From contig NZ_JAKIHP010000004.1 of the NCBI RefSeq assembly GCF_021608265.1, positions 1 to 64,000 on the forward strand: DNA of 64,000 bases. The letters run 5' to 3'. Position 1 is the first letter of the stretch, and the number at the start of each line of letters is the position of its first letter. This DNA comes from Flavobacterium wongokense (GTDB lineage: Bacteria > Bacteroidota > Bacteroidia > Flavobacteriales > Flavobacteriaceae). The position numbers and the translations under genes were made by a program. Below are positions 36,512-46,361 of this stretch, piece after piece. Under the pieces are notes generated by a model. That model saw only the letters and a program-made list of their open reading frames with translations, was not told the origin of the DNA and searched no databases.

Positions 36512-37546
36512 ATGATTAAAAAAACTGCATTATTGGCATTCACGTTTGCATTTCTGAGCTGTTCGAGCCACAAAGCTGTAGTTGCCAAAAAACCGTTTGA
36601 CGCTTCCAAAACAGATTACCTTGATTTCATTTCAAAGGAGAGCCTGAAGCAAAACCTTGAAATCATTGCTTCAGACAAAATGGAAGGACGAGAAACAGGA
36701 AGCGAAGGCCAAAAAAGAGCCGGACGTTACATGATTGATTGGTACATGAGCCATGGTGTTGGTTTCCCAAAAGGTGCCACTGATTATTACCAGCACATTC
36801 CCGCTTCCTATCTGAACGCCAAACGAAACGAAGGTTTGAATGATTCCGAAAATATCTGGGCTTTTATTGAAGGCTCTGAAAAACCTGAAGAAATTGTAGT
36901 TGTTTCTGCCCATTATGACCATGTTGGAATCCAGAATGGCAAAATTTATAATGGAGCAGATGATGATGGTTCGGGAACAGTCGCGATTATGGAAATTGCT
37001 GCTGCATTCCAAAAGGCAAAAGACGAAGGCCACGGACCAAAGCGTTCGATACTAATCCTACACATGACGGGTGAAGAACACGGTTTGCACGGTTCACGAT
37101 TCTATTCCGAAAACCCTTTGTTCCCTTTGGCAAATACTGTTGCCGATGTGAATATAGATATGATTGGGCGTCGCGATAAATTCCATAAAGAAACCAACAA
37201 CTATGTTTACCTTATCGGTTCAGATTATCTTTCAAGCGATTTATACAACATTTGTGAAGATGTAAACAAAAAATACAACCTGCTGAATTTAGATTATAAA
37301 TACAACGACAAAAGCGATCCAAACCGTTTTTATTATCGTTCCGACCATTACAATTTTGCCAAAAACGGAATTCCGGTGGTGTTCCTTTTCAACGGTACAC
37401 ACGAAGACTATCATCAGCCAACGGATAAAGTAGAGAAAATAGAATTTGATGCGCTGCAAACCAGGGCAAAATATGCTTTTGCCATTGCCTTGGAAATAGC
37501 CAACCGAAAAGACAAATTGGTGGTTGACAAAACCGACGGAAGATAA
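36512..37546 (+). CDS. M28 family metallopeptidase (lipoprotein)
   Basis: The start at 36512 (344 residues) gives MIKKTALLAFTFAFLSC, a lipoprotein signal; the frame is open upstream to 36284 but overlaps DUF3667. The zinc ligands are visible as SAHYDHVG, NGADDDGSGT, TGEEHGLHGS and a late His in THEDYHQPTDK. The M28 family contains aminopeptidases and glutaminyl cyclases with two zinc ions. It is exported to the periplasm or outer membrane. Confidence 0.92.
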   Translation: MIKKTALLAFTFAFLSCSSHKAVVAKKPFDASKTDYLDFISKESLKQNLEIIASDKMEGRETGSEGQKRAGRYMIDWYMSHGVGFPKGATDYYQHIPASYLNAKRNEGLNDSENIWAFIEGSEKPEEIVVVSAHYDHVGIQNGKIYNGADDDGSGTVAIMEIAAAFQKAKDEGHGPKRSILILHMTGEEHGLHGSRFYSENPLFPLANTVADVNIDMIGRRDKFHKETNNYVYLIGSDYLSSDLYNICEDVNKKYNLLNLDYKYNDKSDPNRFYYRSDHYNFAKNGIPVVFLFNGTHEDYHQPTDKVEKIEFDALQTRAKYAFAIALEIANRKDKLVVDKTDGR

Positions 37547-37554
37547 AATAAAGA

Positions 37555-37872
37555 TTATCTAGGCTTTGTATTGATTATTATGGAAGGCTTGATTTGTGCT
37601 CCATCAGCCTTAGGTTTCAGCACAAGTACTTCTACCATTGCAATGCTCTTTGGGTCTATGGTAAAATCCTGTAAATCTTTTATCAGTACATCGTTTACCA
37701 TCACGTTTACACTTTCCACATTTTTTATGGATTCATTCTTTTGCTTGATATTCTCAACAACATTTTGCAGTGTGGTAAGATTCGATTTATCTACAGTTTG
37801 TGAAAAACCGTTCAGCGAAACTAAAATGAATAGTAAGGAAAGTATATTCTGGAGTTGAGATTGCGTTTTCAT
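37555..37872 (-). CDS. Hypothetical secreted protein
   Basis: The 105-residue protein has a signal peptide ending at GFSQ (about residue 25). The mature part has a helical stretch (TTLQNVVENIKQKNESIKNV) followed by a beta pattern (SVNVMVNDVLIKDLQDFTIDPKSIAMVEVLVLK) that looks like a TonB-plug or carboxypeptidase-regulatory-like fold. No family is assigned. It is convergent with the peptidase gene. Confidence 0.6.
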   Translation of the reverse strand: MKTQSQLQNILSLLFILVSLNGFSQTVDKSNLTTLQNVVENIKQKNESIKNVESVNVMVNDVLIKDLQDFTIDPKSIAMVEVLVLKPKADGAQIKPSIIINTKPR

Positions 37873-37972
37873 TTTTCATCTATTTAGTTACTCAAAGATA
37901 ATTCCTTCCAAAAAGAAAGAGCTTACACTATTTGCCGATTTTATTATGATATTAGCATTTTGTCCGGTAAAA

Positions 37973-38386
37973 TCAATCGAAAGGTAATAAATCTGGTTTA
38001 ATAAATCTCCTTTTTGCTTTTGCGGAATTGAAAATATCGGTAGTGTAATGTTGGTTCAGCAGTTCCTTGAAGCTGGTTGTAAGTCTTTGATTTTCTGCAA
38101 TGAAATCCTGAAAATTATCTGTTCCCGATTTTAACTTAAAATGATAAACAGCCCTAACCGCAGCAATGGTAACCGTTTCATTGTATTTATCAGAAACTCC
38201 CAAAAACTCTACAAAGGATTTTAGTTGGGAACAAACATTGGCAACCGCTGCATCAATGCCATAGTTATCAATATGAATCCAGGCAAGCCTTAAATGCGCT
38301 TCGTGGCTAAACAAAGCCGGTGGAATTTTACAATCCGCAAATTGTTGTTCAAACTCCCAATCGGTTAATTCCAGATGATTATCCAT
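37973..38386 (-). CDS. Conserved hypothetical protein
   Basis: This is a 137-residue soluble, mainly helical protein without signal peptide. Notable stretches are FSHEAHLRLAWIHI (two His) and VSDKYNETVTIAAVRAV. I recognise no domain of known function. It lies directly downstream of the tRNA-His gene, beyond that gene's terminator. Confidence 0.65.
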   Translation of the reverse strand: MDNHLELTDWEFEQQFADCKIPPALFSHEAHLRLAWIHIDNYGIDAAVANVCSQLKSFVEFLGVSDKYNETVTIAAVRAVYHFKLKSGTDNFQDFIAENQRLTTSFKELLNQHYTTDIFNSAKAKRRFIKPDLLPFD

Positions 38387-38421
38387 AGTTTCACTTTTTG
38401 AAATCGAAGGTAATATAACAA

Positions 38422-38449
38422 AAAAAGTCCTGAATCATCAGGACTTTTT
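38422..38449 (-). terminator. Terminator of tRNA-His
   Basis: A 12-bp perfect stem (38422-38433 with 38438-38449, core AGTCCTGA / TCAGGACT) and 4-base loop are followed by T on the minus strand, 7 bp after the tRNA 3' end. Confidence 0.9.
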
Positions 38450-38456
38450 GATTAAG

Positions 38457-38531
38457 GGTGGCTGACCGGGTTCGAACCGGCGACCCTCGGCACCACAAAC
38501 CAATACTCTAACCAGCTGAGCTACAACCACC
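38457..38531 (-). tRNA. tRNA-His (anticodon GTG)
   Basis: The minus strand folds into a full cloverleaf: acceptor GTGGTTG / CAGCCAC, D arm GCTC...GAGT, anticodon loop TTGTGGT giving GTG, and T arm with GGTTCGAACC. An extra G at -1 faces C73, the identity mark of tRNA-His. The 3' CCA is not encoded. The promoter lies at 38571-38601 and the terminator at 38422-38449. Confidence 0.95.
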
Positions 38532-38570
38532 ATTTAATGTGCAATAAAGCCTAAGCTTCTTTTGCGAGTG

Positions 38571-38601
38571 CAAATATAGTGCAAAAGTTTACTCTTGCAA
38601 A
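38571..38601 (-). promoter_or_regulatory. Promoter of tRNA-His
   Basis: On the minus strand, TTTG (38598-38601), a 19-bp spacer and TATATTTG (38571-38578) form a textbook Bacteroidota promoter, 40 bp before the tRNA 5' end. Confidence 0.8.
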
Positions 38602-38616
38602 GATTTTTTATATTTT

Positions 38617-39333
38617 TTAAATCAAATCCCCTAAGCTCTTCACCGCCAAATATCTTTCAACGGTAAATCCTTCGGCATGGTCTACGCCAATGATCCGGCC
38701 AAAATCCTGAGAGCGGTAATGGATGCTTTCCAGGAAATTTTTGGTCGCAATCGGGGTTACCGGTTCTTTGGAATCCTCTGAATAAAACTGCGAGCTGTAG
38801 GCAAGGATTGAAGCTGCTTTCTTCTCTGTAAAACCCGTAATATCAACGACAAAATCGGGTTCAATGTTTTCCCATTGTATGTAATGATAAACCACTTTTG
38901 GCCTCCATGCTTCCTGATTTTTTCCGTCTAATGCAGTTTCAATTTTTCGCAAACCCGACAAAAAGCAGGCGTCCGAAACCAATTTGCTTCCTTTTCCGTG
39001 GTCAATGTGACGGTCGCGAATGGCATTGCAGAGCACGATTTCCGGTTGGTATTTCCGAATCATCTGAATGATTTTCATTTGGTGTGCTTCGTCGTTTACA
39101 AAAAACCCATCGCGCATATCCAGGTTTTCCCTTGCTGAAACTCCCAGTATTTCTGAAGCTTTCGCAGATTCGGCGTTCCTGATTTCAACAGAGCCACGCG
39201 TTCCCAATTCGCCACGGGTCAAATCGATGATGCCTACTTTCTTCCCAAGCGAAATTTCCTTGGCTATCGTTCCGCTGCAGCCTAATTCTACATCATCGGG
39301 ATGCGCTCCAAACGCAAGTATATCTAGTTTCAT
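38617..39333 (-). CDS. bshB1: Bacillithiol biosynthesis deacetylase BshB1
   Basis: The 238-residue protein is a LmbE/PIG-L type zinc deacetylase. The metal motif AHPDDVELGC is at residues 10-19 and the second motif RDRHIDHGKG near 125. It removes the acetyl group from GlcNAc-malate in bacillithiol synthesis; the BshB1 branch is recognised by the GxRGTRGS-like segment LTRGELGTRGSVE. Its presence says the organism makes bacillithiol as its low-molecular-weight thiol. Confidence 0.93.
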   Translation of the reverse strand: MKLDILAFGAHPDDVELGCSGTIAKEISLGKKVGIIDLTRGELGTRGSVEIRNAESAKASEILGVSARENLDMRDGFFVNDEAHQMKIIQMIRKYQPEIVLCNAIRDRHIDHGKGSKLVSDACFLSGLRKIETALDGKNQEAWRPKVVYHYIQWENIEPDFVVDITGFTEKKAASILAYSSQFYSEDSKEPVTPIATKNFLESIHYRSQDFGRIIGVDHAEGFTVERYLAVKSLGDLI

Positions 39334-39398
39334 ATAAATCTATTTTAAATTCTAAATTTTAAATTTTGAATTCTGTGTTCTATTTTTATTGTCAATTT

Positions 39399-40463
39399 TT
39401 AACTAATGATTTTCTTCATCGTCATCGATTTGTTGACCGTCTCAATGTATTCATCTTCCGGATTACTGTCTTTGGTGATCCCGCAGCCAATAAAGAGCTG
39501 CGCCCTATTTCCGAGTACTTTCATACAGCGCAGGTTGACAAACAAATCGGTCTGCAATGTTTTAAAGGTGACCAAATCGATATTCAGTTCGCCCAGGTAA
39601 CCCGAATAATATTCGCGGTTGTAGCCTTCATTTTTTTGGATGAACTGTTTTGCTTCCTGCTTTGGCAGGCCACAAACAGCTGACGTTGGGTGCAAGGCCG
39701 TTATGACTTTCTTTAGGAATTTCTTCGACTTCAAAGTTGCAGAAATATCCGTTTTTATATGCCACAAATTTCCCGCCTTAACCGAATACGGACTCGAAAG
39801 GGTAATTTCCTTAACCAAATCCTCAAGGCTGTCTACTATGAAATCGGTGACCAATTGCTGCTCGGTTTTTTCCTTATCCTGCCAAACCACATTTTTAGAA
39901 GCTGTTTCCAATTGTGTCCCGGCAAGTGCAACCGTTTTTATCGAATTCGCATTGGTCTTCAGGAACTGTTCGGGTGTTGCGCCAATCCAGGTTCCAATCT
40001 TTGGATGCGAAAAACAATATTTAAAGGCATTGGGATATTGATAAATCATTCGGCGCATCGTTGCCTGGATGTCAAAATCAGTCAGTGCCACTTCTTCTTT
40101 CCTCGACAAAACCACTTTTAGGAATTCCTTGTCGTTTATGGCATCAACGCCTTTGGCAACCAATTCTTCAAAGAAATCTTTTCCTATGATATTGTTTGGC
40201 GCAATGGGCTTGGATTCAAAATAGTAATTTTTGCTATGGACCATTTCAACATACACATCCGAATGCTCCAACGGAATATAAGGGACTTCCTCAGCATCAA
40301 AGGGAGCAAAAGCAAAACCTTTTTCCTCAAAACTTTCCAAAAAATACAAGTGGTCATTCCTTTGAAACACACCTACAACCTTATTGGAATCGGGTTTGCA
40401 GAACAAGACAAACGGCAGATTCTGCCCTTGCTGGATTTTGACTTTTAGGAATAAATCGGTCAT
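39399..40463 (-). CDS. menF: Chorismate-binding enzyme, probable isochorismate synthase
   Basis: The 354-residue protein has the C-terminal chorismate-binding domain with LAGTQ, the HPTSAVCGLPKQEA motif and the end motif FIGCGITKDSNPEDEYIE. The size and the paired thioesterase point to MenF (chorismate to isochorismate, first step of menaquinone synthesis) rather than anthranilate synthase; salicylate or siderophore genes are not seen. Its ATG overlaps the upstream gene's stop by one base (TAATG). Confidence 0.85.
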   Translation of the reverse strand: MTDLFLKVKIQQGQNLPFVLFCKPDSNKVVGVFQRNDHLYFLESFEEKGFAFAPFDAEEVPYIPLEHSDVYVEMVHSKNYYFESKPIAPNNIIGKDFFEELVAKGVDAINDKEFLKVVLSRKEEVALTDFDIQATMRRMIYQYPNAFKYCFSHPKIGTWIGATPEQFLKTNANSIKTVALAGTQLETASKNVVWQDKEKTEQQLVTDFIVDSLEDLVKEITLSSPYSVKAGNLWHIKTDISATLKSKKFLKKVITALHPTSAVCGLPKQEAKQFIQKNEGYNREYYSGYLGELNIDLVTFKTLQTDLFVNLRCMKVLGNRAQLFIGCGITKDSNPEDEYIETVNKSMTMKKIIS

Positions 40464-40885
40464 TAGCGTCTTGGTAAAATCATGTTAGTCAATTTGCAAA
40501 GCGATATTAATTTTCCTTCTTCATCGGTGATTTTTATTTCCCAAAGATGGATGCTCCTGCCTTTATGGATGATCCTTGCGGTGCAAAAAACGGTTCCTTC
40601 ACGCTTTGCCTTTAAATGATTCGCAGAAATTTCGATGCCGCGTACTTCCTGTTTTTCGGTATTGATGAACAAAAAGGAAGCCGCACTTCCAACACTCTCT
40701 GCCAATGCCACAGTGGCACCGCCATGAAGCAATCCCATAGGTTGATGCACTCTTGAATTTACAGGCATTTTGGCCGTAAGGAAATCTTCGCCGGCATCGA
40801 TGTATTCGATTTCCAAAGTTTCCATCAGGGTGTTTTTGCACCAATTATTGCAAAGTTGGAGCATTTTATCTTTATCAAATGACAT
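40463..40885 (-). CDS. Hotdog-fold thioesterase, PaaI/MenI-like
   Basis: The 140-residue protein has a single hotdog domain with HQPMGLLHGGATVALAESVGS, containing the conserved HGG and catalytic acidic residue. It sits in a tight unit (TAATG overlap) with the isochorismate synthase gene. That suggests it is the DHNA-CoA thioesterase of the menaquinone pathway; the PaaI family also contains phenylacetyl-CoA thioesterases, so the substrate is inference. Confidence 0.8.
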   Translation of the reverse strand: MSFDKDKMLQLCNNWCKNTLMETLEIEYIDAGEDFLTAKMPVNSRVHQPMGLLHGGATVALAESVGSAASFLFINTEKQEVRGIEISANHLKAKREGTVFCTARIIHKGRSIHLWEIKITDEEGKLISLCKLTNMILPRR

Positions 40886-41075
40886 AGCTATTTTTATTTT
40901 TTACGGTTTGACCTAAAGGTACCGAGTGTAAAAATACTACTTATTTACAAGAATTTAAAACCGAAATGACACGGATTTGAATACTTTTGGCAATAAATTC
41001 TATTTTTTGACGTTATATCATTAGATTTTTAGATTTTCAAATTAATACTTACATTTACCAAAATTCATACTGCAA

Positions 41076-42590
41076 ATGCGTAAACTCATTATTCTATTTT
41101 TTGTTGGTTTAGCTATCACCGTTAGTTCCTGTCGTCAGGATTTTGTATTCGAACCAAGTAAGGGCGAGTTGGTTTTTTCTAAAGACACCATTTACCTCGA
41201 CACGGTTTTTACCAATATCGGTTCCAGCACTTATACCTTGAAAGTTTATAACCGAAGCGACAAAGACATCAAAATTCCATCCATCAGATTGGCAAAAGGA
41301 GTTGGTTCAAAATACAGGATGACGGTTGATGGAATGGTCGGTTTTGAAAACAGGGTTTTCCGCGACGTCGAATTATTGGCAAAGGACAGTATGTATATTT
41401 TCATAGAAACCACAGCGGGTATTGGTGATGCCAACCCAGACGATTTCCTATATACCGACCAGATTGAATTTGACAGCGGCGATAACCTGCAAAAAGTGGA
41501 ATTGGTAACACTAATCCAGGATGCTTATTTTATTTTCCCTAATAATACCAACGGTGTTATCGACCAGATTCCAATTGGTTTTGGCGAAAACGGGGAAGTA
41601 TTGGAAACCAACGGCCGAAACCTGAGCCACAATCATCCCGACAATCAGGATGAATATACGTTCCATACCGACAAACCTTATGTCGTCTACGGTTATGCGA
41701 GTGTGCCCAATGGAGAAACGCTCACCATTCCACAAGGAGCAAGGGTTCATTTCCACGATGGATCAGGTTTGGTGGTTCAACAAGGCGGAACGCTCAATAT
41801 AGAAGGAGACATATCCACAAATCAGGAAACTTTGGAAAACGAAGTTATTTTTGAAGGCGACCGTTTGGAACCCGATTTTTCAGATGTTCCGGGACAATGG
41901 CAGGCCGTTTACCTGCGTCAGGGAAGCCATGCAAACATTAAGAATCTAACACTTAAAAATGCCATCGTAGGATTGCTTATTGAAGACAATGCAGGTTTGG
42001 TTAGAATAGAAAACACCCAGATTTACGATTGTTCCAACTACGGGATACTTTCGTATAACGGGAACATTGAAGGCAAAAAAGTAGTCATCAACAGTTGCGG
42101 TCAATACTGTGTGGCTGCTGTTTATGGAGGAGATTATGCGTTTACCAATTGTACGTTCAACAACAACTGGAGCAGTTCCAAACAACTGGCGGTGTATGCT
42201 TCTGATTATTTAGGAGAGGAAACGCCATTGGCACTAAATGCAGCTTTCACGAATTGCATCATTTATGGTTCAAACAGCAATGAAATTATCCTGGACAAAA
42301 AAGGAACTACATTCAACAGCTCTTTCCAAAACTGCCTCGTGAAGATTAATGTTTCATCGGGTTCTGTCGCTGTGGCAAATCCGCTTTTATATGATGTGCT
42401 GCGATTGGAACAAAACGGAAATAAGATAAATAAATCACCTGATTTCGTAGAAATTGCTAAAAACAACCTACGCCTTGATGAGGATTCCTTTGCAATAGGA
42501 ATGGGAATTGAAGCCGGAGTTTTGTTTGACATATTAGGCAATCCAAGGGTAAATCCTTTTGATGTGGGCGCCTATAATTTTATTCCTTAG
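41076..42590 (+). CDS. Beta-helix surface lipoprotein
   Basis: The 504-residue protein has a lipoprotein signal with lipobox VSSC (Cys19). A beta-sandwich-like N-terminal domain covers about 25-130. From about 220 to 400 there is a right-handed parallel beta-helix pattern (GTLNIEGDIS, NLTLKNAIVGLLIEDN, RIENTQIYDCSNYGILSYNG, KVVINSCGQYCVAAVYGG, FTNCTFNNN). The end is FDVGAYNF. Such domains bind or cleave polysaccharide, but no catalytic residues are evident. A near-consensus -7 (TACATTTA) lies about 18 bp upstream. Confidence 0.8.
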   Translation: MRKLIILFFVGLAITVSSCRQDFVFEPSKGELVFSKDTIYLDTVFTNIGSSTYTLKVYNRSDKDIKIPSIRLAKGVGSKYRMTVDGMVGFENRVFRDVELLAKDSMYIFIETTAGIGDANPDDFLYTDQIEFDSGDNLQKVELVTLIQDAYFIFPNNTNGVIDQIPIGFGENGEVLETNGRNLSHNHPDNQDEYTFHTDKPYVVYGYASVPNGETLTIPQGARVHFHDGSGLVVQQGGTLNIEGDISTNQETLENEVIFEGDRLEPDFSDVPGQWQAVYLRQGSHANIKNLTLKNAIVGLLIEDNAGLVRIENTQIYDCSNYGILSYNGNIEGKKVVINSCGQYCVAAVYGGDYAFTNCTFNNNWSSSKQLAVYASDYLGEETPLALNAAFTNCIIYGSNSNEIILDKKGTTFNSSFQNCLVKINVSSGSVAVANPLLYDVLRLEQNGNKINKSPDFVEIAKNNLRLDEDSFAIGMGIEAGVLFDILGNPRVNPFDVGAYNFIP

Positions 42591-42630
42591 AATTAAATTA
42601 AAAGCTCTTTTAGGTTTCAGATTTTTAGCC

Positions 42631-42638
42631 TAAATTTG
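42631..42638 (+). promoter_or_regulatory. -7 promoter element of purL
   Basis: TAAATTTG matches TAnnTTTG exactly, 28 bp before the purL ATG. No purine riboswitch was recognised in the short leader. Confidence 0.6.
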
Positions 42639-42666
42639 CACCACAACAACACAAAACAACAACACA

Positions 42667-45600
42667 ATGATTCATTTCTTCGGAAACGAAAGCAATACCG
42701 TTTTTGCCGTTCAGTCGCAAAACGAACTTTCGGCAGAAACTATCTCAAAACTAAATTGGTTATTCGCTAACGCATATAAAATAGAAAAATCCGTCCTGAC
42801 GGATTTTTTTATTGGCCCACGTGCCGCAATGATTACGCCCTGGAGCACCAACGCTGTTGAAATTACCCAAAACATGGGAATTGACGGCATCATACGAATT
42901 GAGGAGTTCTTAAAAATTTCTGAGGATTTCAATGATTTTGACCCGATGCTTTCGCAGAAATACAGCGAGCTGAACCAGGATATTTTTACCATCAACATCA
43001 AGCCGGAACCAATCCTGGAAATTGCCGACATTGCTGCCTATAACAAACAGGAAGGCTTGGCTTTAAGCGATGAAGAGGTACAATACCTTGAAAACCTTTC
43101 CAAAAAACTCAATAGAAAATTAACGGATTCGGAAGTCTTCGGATTCTCGCAGGTAAATTCGGAACACTGCCGTCATAAAATCTTCAACGGAACTTTCGTT
43201 ATTGATGGTGTAGAGAAAAACATGTCCTTGTTCAAAATGATCAGGAAAACTTCCGAACTCAATCCGAATGATATCGTTTCGGCCTATAAAGACAATGTGG
43301 CTTTCATCAAAGGCCCGAAAGTGACTCAGTTCGCTCCAAAAAAGGGGGACAAAGCCGATTTTTACCAGGAAAAGGAATTCAATTCAGTAATATCCATCAA
43401 AGCCGAAACCCACAATTTCCCAACAACCGTAGAACCTTTTAATGGTGCGGCTACAGGTTCTGGTGGAGAAATCCGGGACCGTTTGGCAGGCGGACAAGGT
43501 TCATTGCCTTTGGCAGGAACAGCGGTTTACATGACTGCTTATTCAAGATTGGAAAAAAATCGTGAATGGGAAAACGGAATGCAGGAAAGAAAATGGTTGT
43601 ACCAAACTCCGATGGACATTTTGATAAAAGCCTCGAATGGTGCTTCCGATTTTGGAAATAAATTTGGACAACCCTTAATCACAGGTTCTGTACTAACATT
43701 TGAGCATGAAGAAAACAACCGAAAGTTAGGTTTCGATAAAGTAATCATGTTAGCCGGTGGAATTGGTTATGGAAAAGAAGAACAGGCCAAAAAACACAAA
43801 CCAAAAAAAGGCGATAAAATTGTAGTACTTGGTGGTGAAAATTACAGAATCGGAATGGGCGGCGCTGCAGTTTCTTCTGCAGATACCGGTGCTTTTGGTT
43901 CCGGAATTGAATTAAACGCCATCCAACGTTCGAACCCGGAAATGCAGAAAAGGGCTGCCAATGCCATCCGTGCTTTTGTGGAAAGCGATACGAATCCGAT
44001 CGTTTCAATCCATGATCACGGTGCAGGCGGGCATTTGAACTGCCTTTCTGAATTGGTTGAAGAGACCGGTGGATTGATCAATCTGGACAAACTTCCTGTT
44101 GGCGATCCAACATTATCTGCCAAAGAAATCATTGGTAACGAATCACAGGAACGCATGGGATTGGTAATTGGAAAGGATGACATTGAAATCCTGAGAGCAA
44201 TTGCCGAGCGTGAGCGTGCCCCAATGTACGAAGTGGGCGAAGTAACCGATGACCACCGCTTTACTTTTGAAAGCAAAACTACTGGCGAAAAACCTATGGA
44301 TTTTGCGCTGGAAGATATGTTTGGAAGTTCGCCTAAAGTGATCATGACCGATTCAACATCCACTATAAAATATACTGAAGTTCCATATTCACAAGATAAA
44401 ATCCACAGCTATTTGGAGCAGGTTTTACAGCTTGAAGCAGTTGCCTGTAAAGACTGGCTGACCAATAAAGTCGACCGCTGCGTTGGTGGAAAAGTAGCCA
44501 AACAACAATGCGCAGGACCGTTACAATTACCATTGAACAATGTTGGTGTTATGGCATTGGATTTTAACGGAAAGGAAGGAATTGCCACAACCATAGGGCA
44601 TTCTCCAATTTCAGCTTTGATAAATCCAAGTGCAGGTTCGCGGAATTCTATTGGCGAAGCCTTATCGAATATTATTTTTGCGCCGTTAAAGGATGGTTTG
44701 AAAAGTGTTTCCCTTTCGGCCAACTGGATGTGGGCATGCAAAAATGAAGGCGAAGATGCCCGTTTGTACGAAGCGGTAAAAGCGTGTTCTGATTTTGCCA
44801 TCGAATTGGGAATCAATATTCCAACCGGAAAGGATTCGCTGTCAATGAAGCAAAAATATCCGAATGATGAAGTGATTGCGCCGGGAACGGTTATTATTTC
44901 AGCTGCCGGAAATTGTTCCAATATTACAAAAGTCGTTGAACCGGTTTTACAAAGAAATGGCGGTTCGATTTATTATATCAATTTGTCTCAGGACGAATTT
45001 AAATTGGGCGGAAGTTCATTTGCCCAAACCCAGAATAAGGTCGGAAATGATACGCCAACCATCAAGAATGCTGATTTCTTTAAAAAAGCATTCAATGCCA
45101 TTCAAAATCTAATCAAGGACAGGCAGATTGTTGCAGGGCACGACATTGGTTCGGGTGGTTTGATTACAACTTTATTGGAGCTGTGTTTTGCAGATATAAA
45201 TTTGGGAGCCAAAATCGACTTTAGTTCATTTGCCGAAAAAGATTTGGTAAAGATTTTATTTTCTGAAAACATCGGTTTGGTACTTCAGGCAAAAGACGAC
45301 GCTGCATTTGAAAAAGCATTGAGCGGAATCGAGTTCTTCAAAATCGGAAACGCTGTGGAGTCAGGCGAATTGACAATTAATGATTTGAAATTCAACATTC
45401 AAAACTTAAGAGACATTTGGTTCAAAACCTCTTTCCTACTCGACCAGAAACAAAGCAAAAACAATAAAGCCAAAGAACGTTTTGACAATTATAAAAACCA
45501 ACCTTTACACTATAAATTCCCTGCTCAGTTTACAGGGAAAAAACCTGAGATTGACAATACGAAACCGCGTCCAAAGGCAGCCATAATCAGGGAAAAAGGA

Positions 45601-46314
45601 AGTAATTCCGAACGTGAAATGGCGAATGCCCTATACATAGCAGGCTTTGACGTTAAGGACATCCACATGACCGATTTGATTTCGGGGCGTGAAAACCTGG
45701 AAGATATAAAGTTTATTGGCGCTGTGGGAGGATTTTCGAATTCGGATGTTTTGGGTTCGGCAAAAGGCTGGGCCGGAGCATTCAAATACAACGAAAAGGC
45801 AAACAATTCGCTTAAGAATTTCTTCAAAAGAGAAGACACTTTATCCGTTGGAATCTGTAATGGATGCCAGTTGTTTATGGAATTGGAAGTCATCCATCCG
45901 GAACATAAGGTCCATGGAAAGATGCTGCACAATGATAGTAACAAACACGAAAGCATTTTCACATCGGTAAAAGTTGCCGAAAACAATTCGGTGATGCTGA
46001 AAACCTTAGCCGGAAGCACGCTTGGGGTTTGGGTTTCGCACGGAGAAGGAAAATTCCAACTTCCGGAAGCAGAGAATCAGTACAATATTGTAGCCAAATA
46101 CGCTTACGAAGGCTATCCTGCAAATCCGAATGGTTCGGGTTACAACACCGCAATGATGTGTGACAAGACCGGTCGTCATTTGGTGATGATGCCACATATT
46201 GAGCGCTCTGCCTTCCCATGGAACTGGGCATACTATCCAACGGATAAAAAGGATGAAGTTTCCCCATGGATTGAGGCATTTGTAAATGCTAGAATTTGGT
46301 TAGAGAAAAAATAA
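42667..46314 (+). CDS. purL: Phosphoribosylformylglycinamidine synthase, large single-chain form
   Basis: The 1215-residue protein includes N-terminal, two AIRS-like ATP domains and a C-terminal glutaminase. Visible motifs are KAETHNFPTTVEPFNGAATG with GEIRD, HDHGAGGHLNCLSELVEE, PTGKDSLSMKQ, and the glutaminase nucleophile in VGICNGCQ (near residue 1063). It makes FGAM from FGAR, glutamine and ATP in purine synthesis. The length is near that of the E. coli enzyme. It stands alone. Confidence 0.96.
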   Translation: MIHFFGNESNTVFAVQSQNELSAETISKLNWLFANAYKIEKSVLTDFFIGPRAAMITPWSTNAVEITQNMGIDGIIRIEEFLKISEDFNDFDPMLSQKYSELNQDIFTINIKPEPILEIADIAAYNKQEGLALSDEEVQYLENLSKKLNRKLTDSEVFGFSQVNSEHCRHKIFNGTFVIDGVEKNMSLFKMIRKTSELNPNDIVSAYKDNVAFIKGPKVTQFAPKKGDKADFYQEKEFNSVISIKAETHNFPTTVEPFNGAATGSGGEIRDRLAGGQGSLPLAGTAVYMTAYSRLEKNREWENGMQERKWLYQTPMDILIKASNGASDFGNKFGQPLITGSVLTFEHEENNRKLGFDKVIMLAGGIGYGKEEQAKKHKPKKGDKIVVLGGENYRIGMGGAAVSSADTGAFGSGIELNAIQRSNPEMQKRAANAIRAFVESDTNPIVSIHDHGAGGHLNCLSELVEETGGLINLDKLPVGDPTLSAKEIIGNESQERMGLVIGKDDIEILRAIAERERAPMYEVGEVTDDHRFTFESKTTGEKPMDFALEDMFGSSPKVIMTDSTSTIKYTEVPYSQDKIHSYLEQVLQLEAVACKDWLTNKVDRCVGGKVAKQQCAGPLQLPLNNVGVMALDFNGKEGIATTIGHSPISALINPSAGSRNSIGEALSNIIFAPLKDGLKSVSLSANWMWACKNEGEDARLYEAVKACSDFAIELGINIPTGKDSLSMKQKYPNDEVIAPGTVIISAAGNCSNITKVVEPVLQRNGGSIYYINLSQDEFKLGGSSFAQTQNKVGNDTPTIKNADFFKKAFNAIQNLIKDRQIVAGHDIGSGGLITTLLELCFADINLGAKIDFSSFAEKDLVKILFSENIGLVLQAKDDAAFEKALSGIEFFKIGNAVESGELTINDLKFNIQNLRDIWFKTSFLLDQKQSKNNKAKERFDNYKNQPLHYKFPAQFTGKKPEIDNTKPRPKAAIIREKGSNSEREMANALYIAGFDVKDIHMTDLISGRENLEDIKFIGAVGGFSNSDVLGSAKGWAGAFKYNEKANNSLKNFFKREDTLSVGICNGCQLFMELEVIHPEHKVHGKMLHNDSNKHESIFTSVKVAENNSVMLKTLAGSTLGVWVSHGEGKFQLPEAENQYNIVAKYAYEGYPANPNGSGYNTAMMCDKTGRHLVMMPHIERSAFPWNWAYYPTDKKDEVSPWIEAFVNARIWLEKK

Positions 46315-46341
46315 AAAAAAGGAGCATTAGCTCCTTTTTTT
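46314..46341. terminator. Bidirectional terminator between purL and the DMT gene
   Basis: The stem has A-run plus GGAGC, loop ATTA, GCTCC plus T-run. It begins at the purL stop and ends 20 bp before the convergent DMT gene. Confidence 0.9.
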
Positions 46342-46361
46342 ATCTGTAGAAAAGTTAAACC

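Noticed and set aside
38540..38616. A possible second tRNA next to tRNA-His
   Set aside because: No cloverleaf could be formed; the segment holds the tRNA promoter.
45525..46019. 164-codon minus-strand frame (also 44409-44921)
   Set aside because: Both are antisense to purL, which is complete and conserved.
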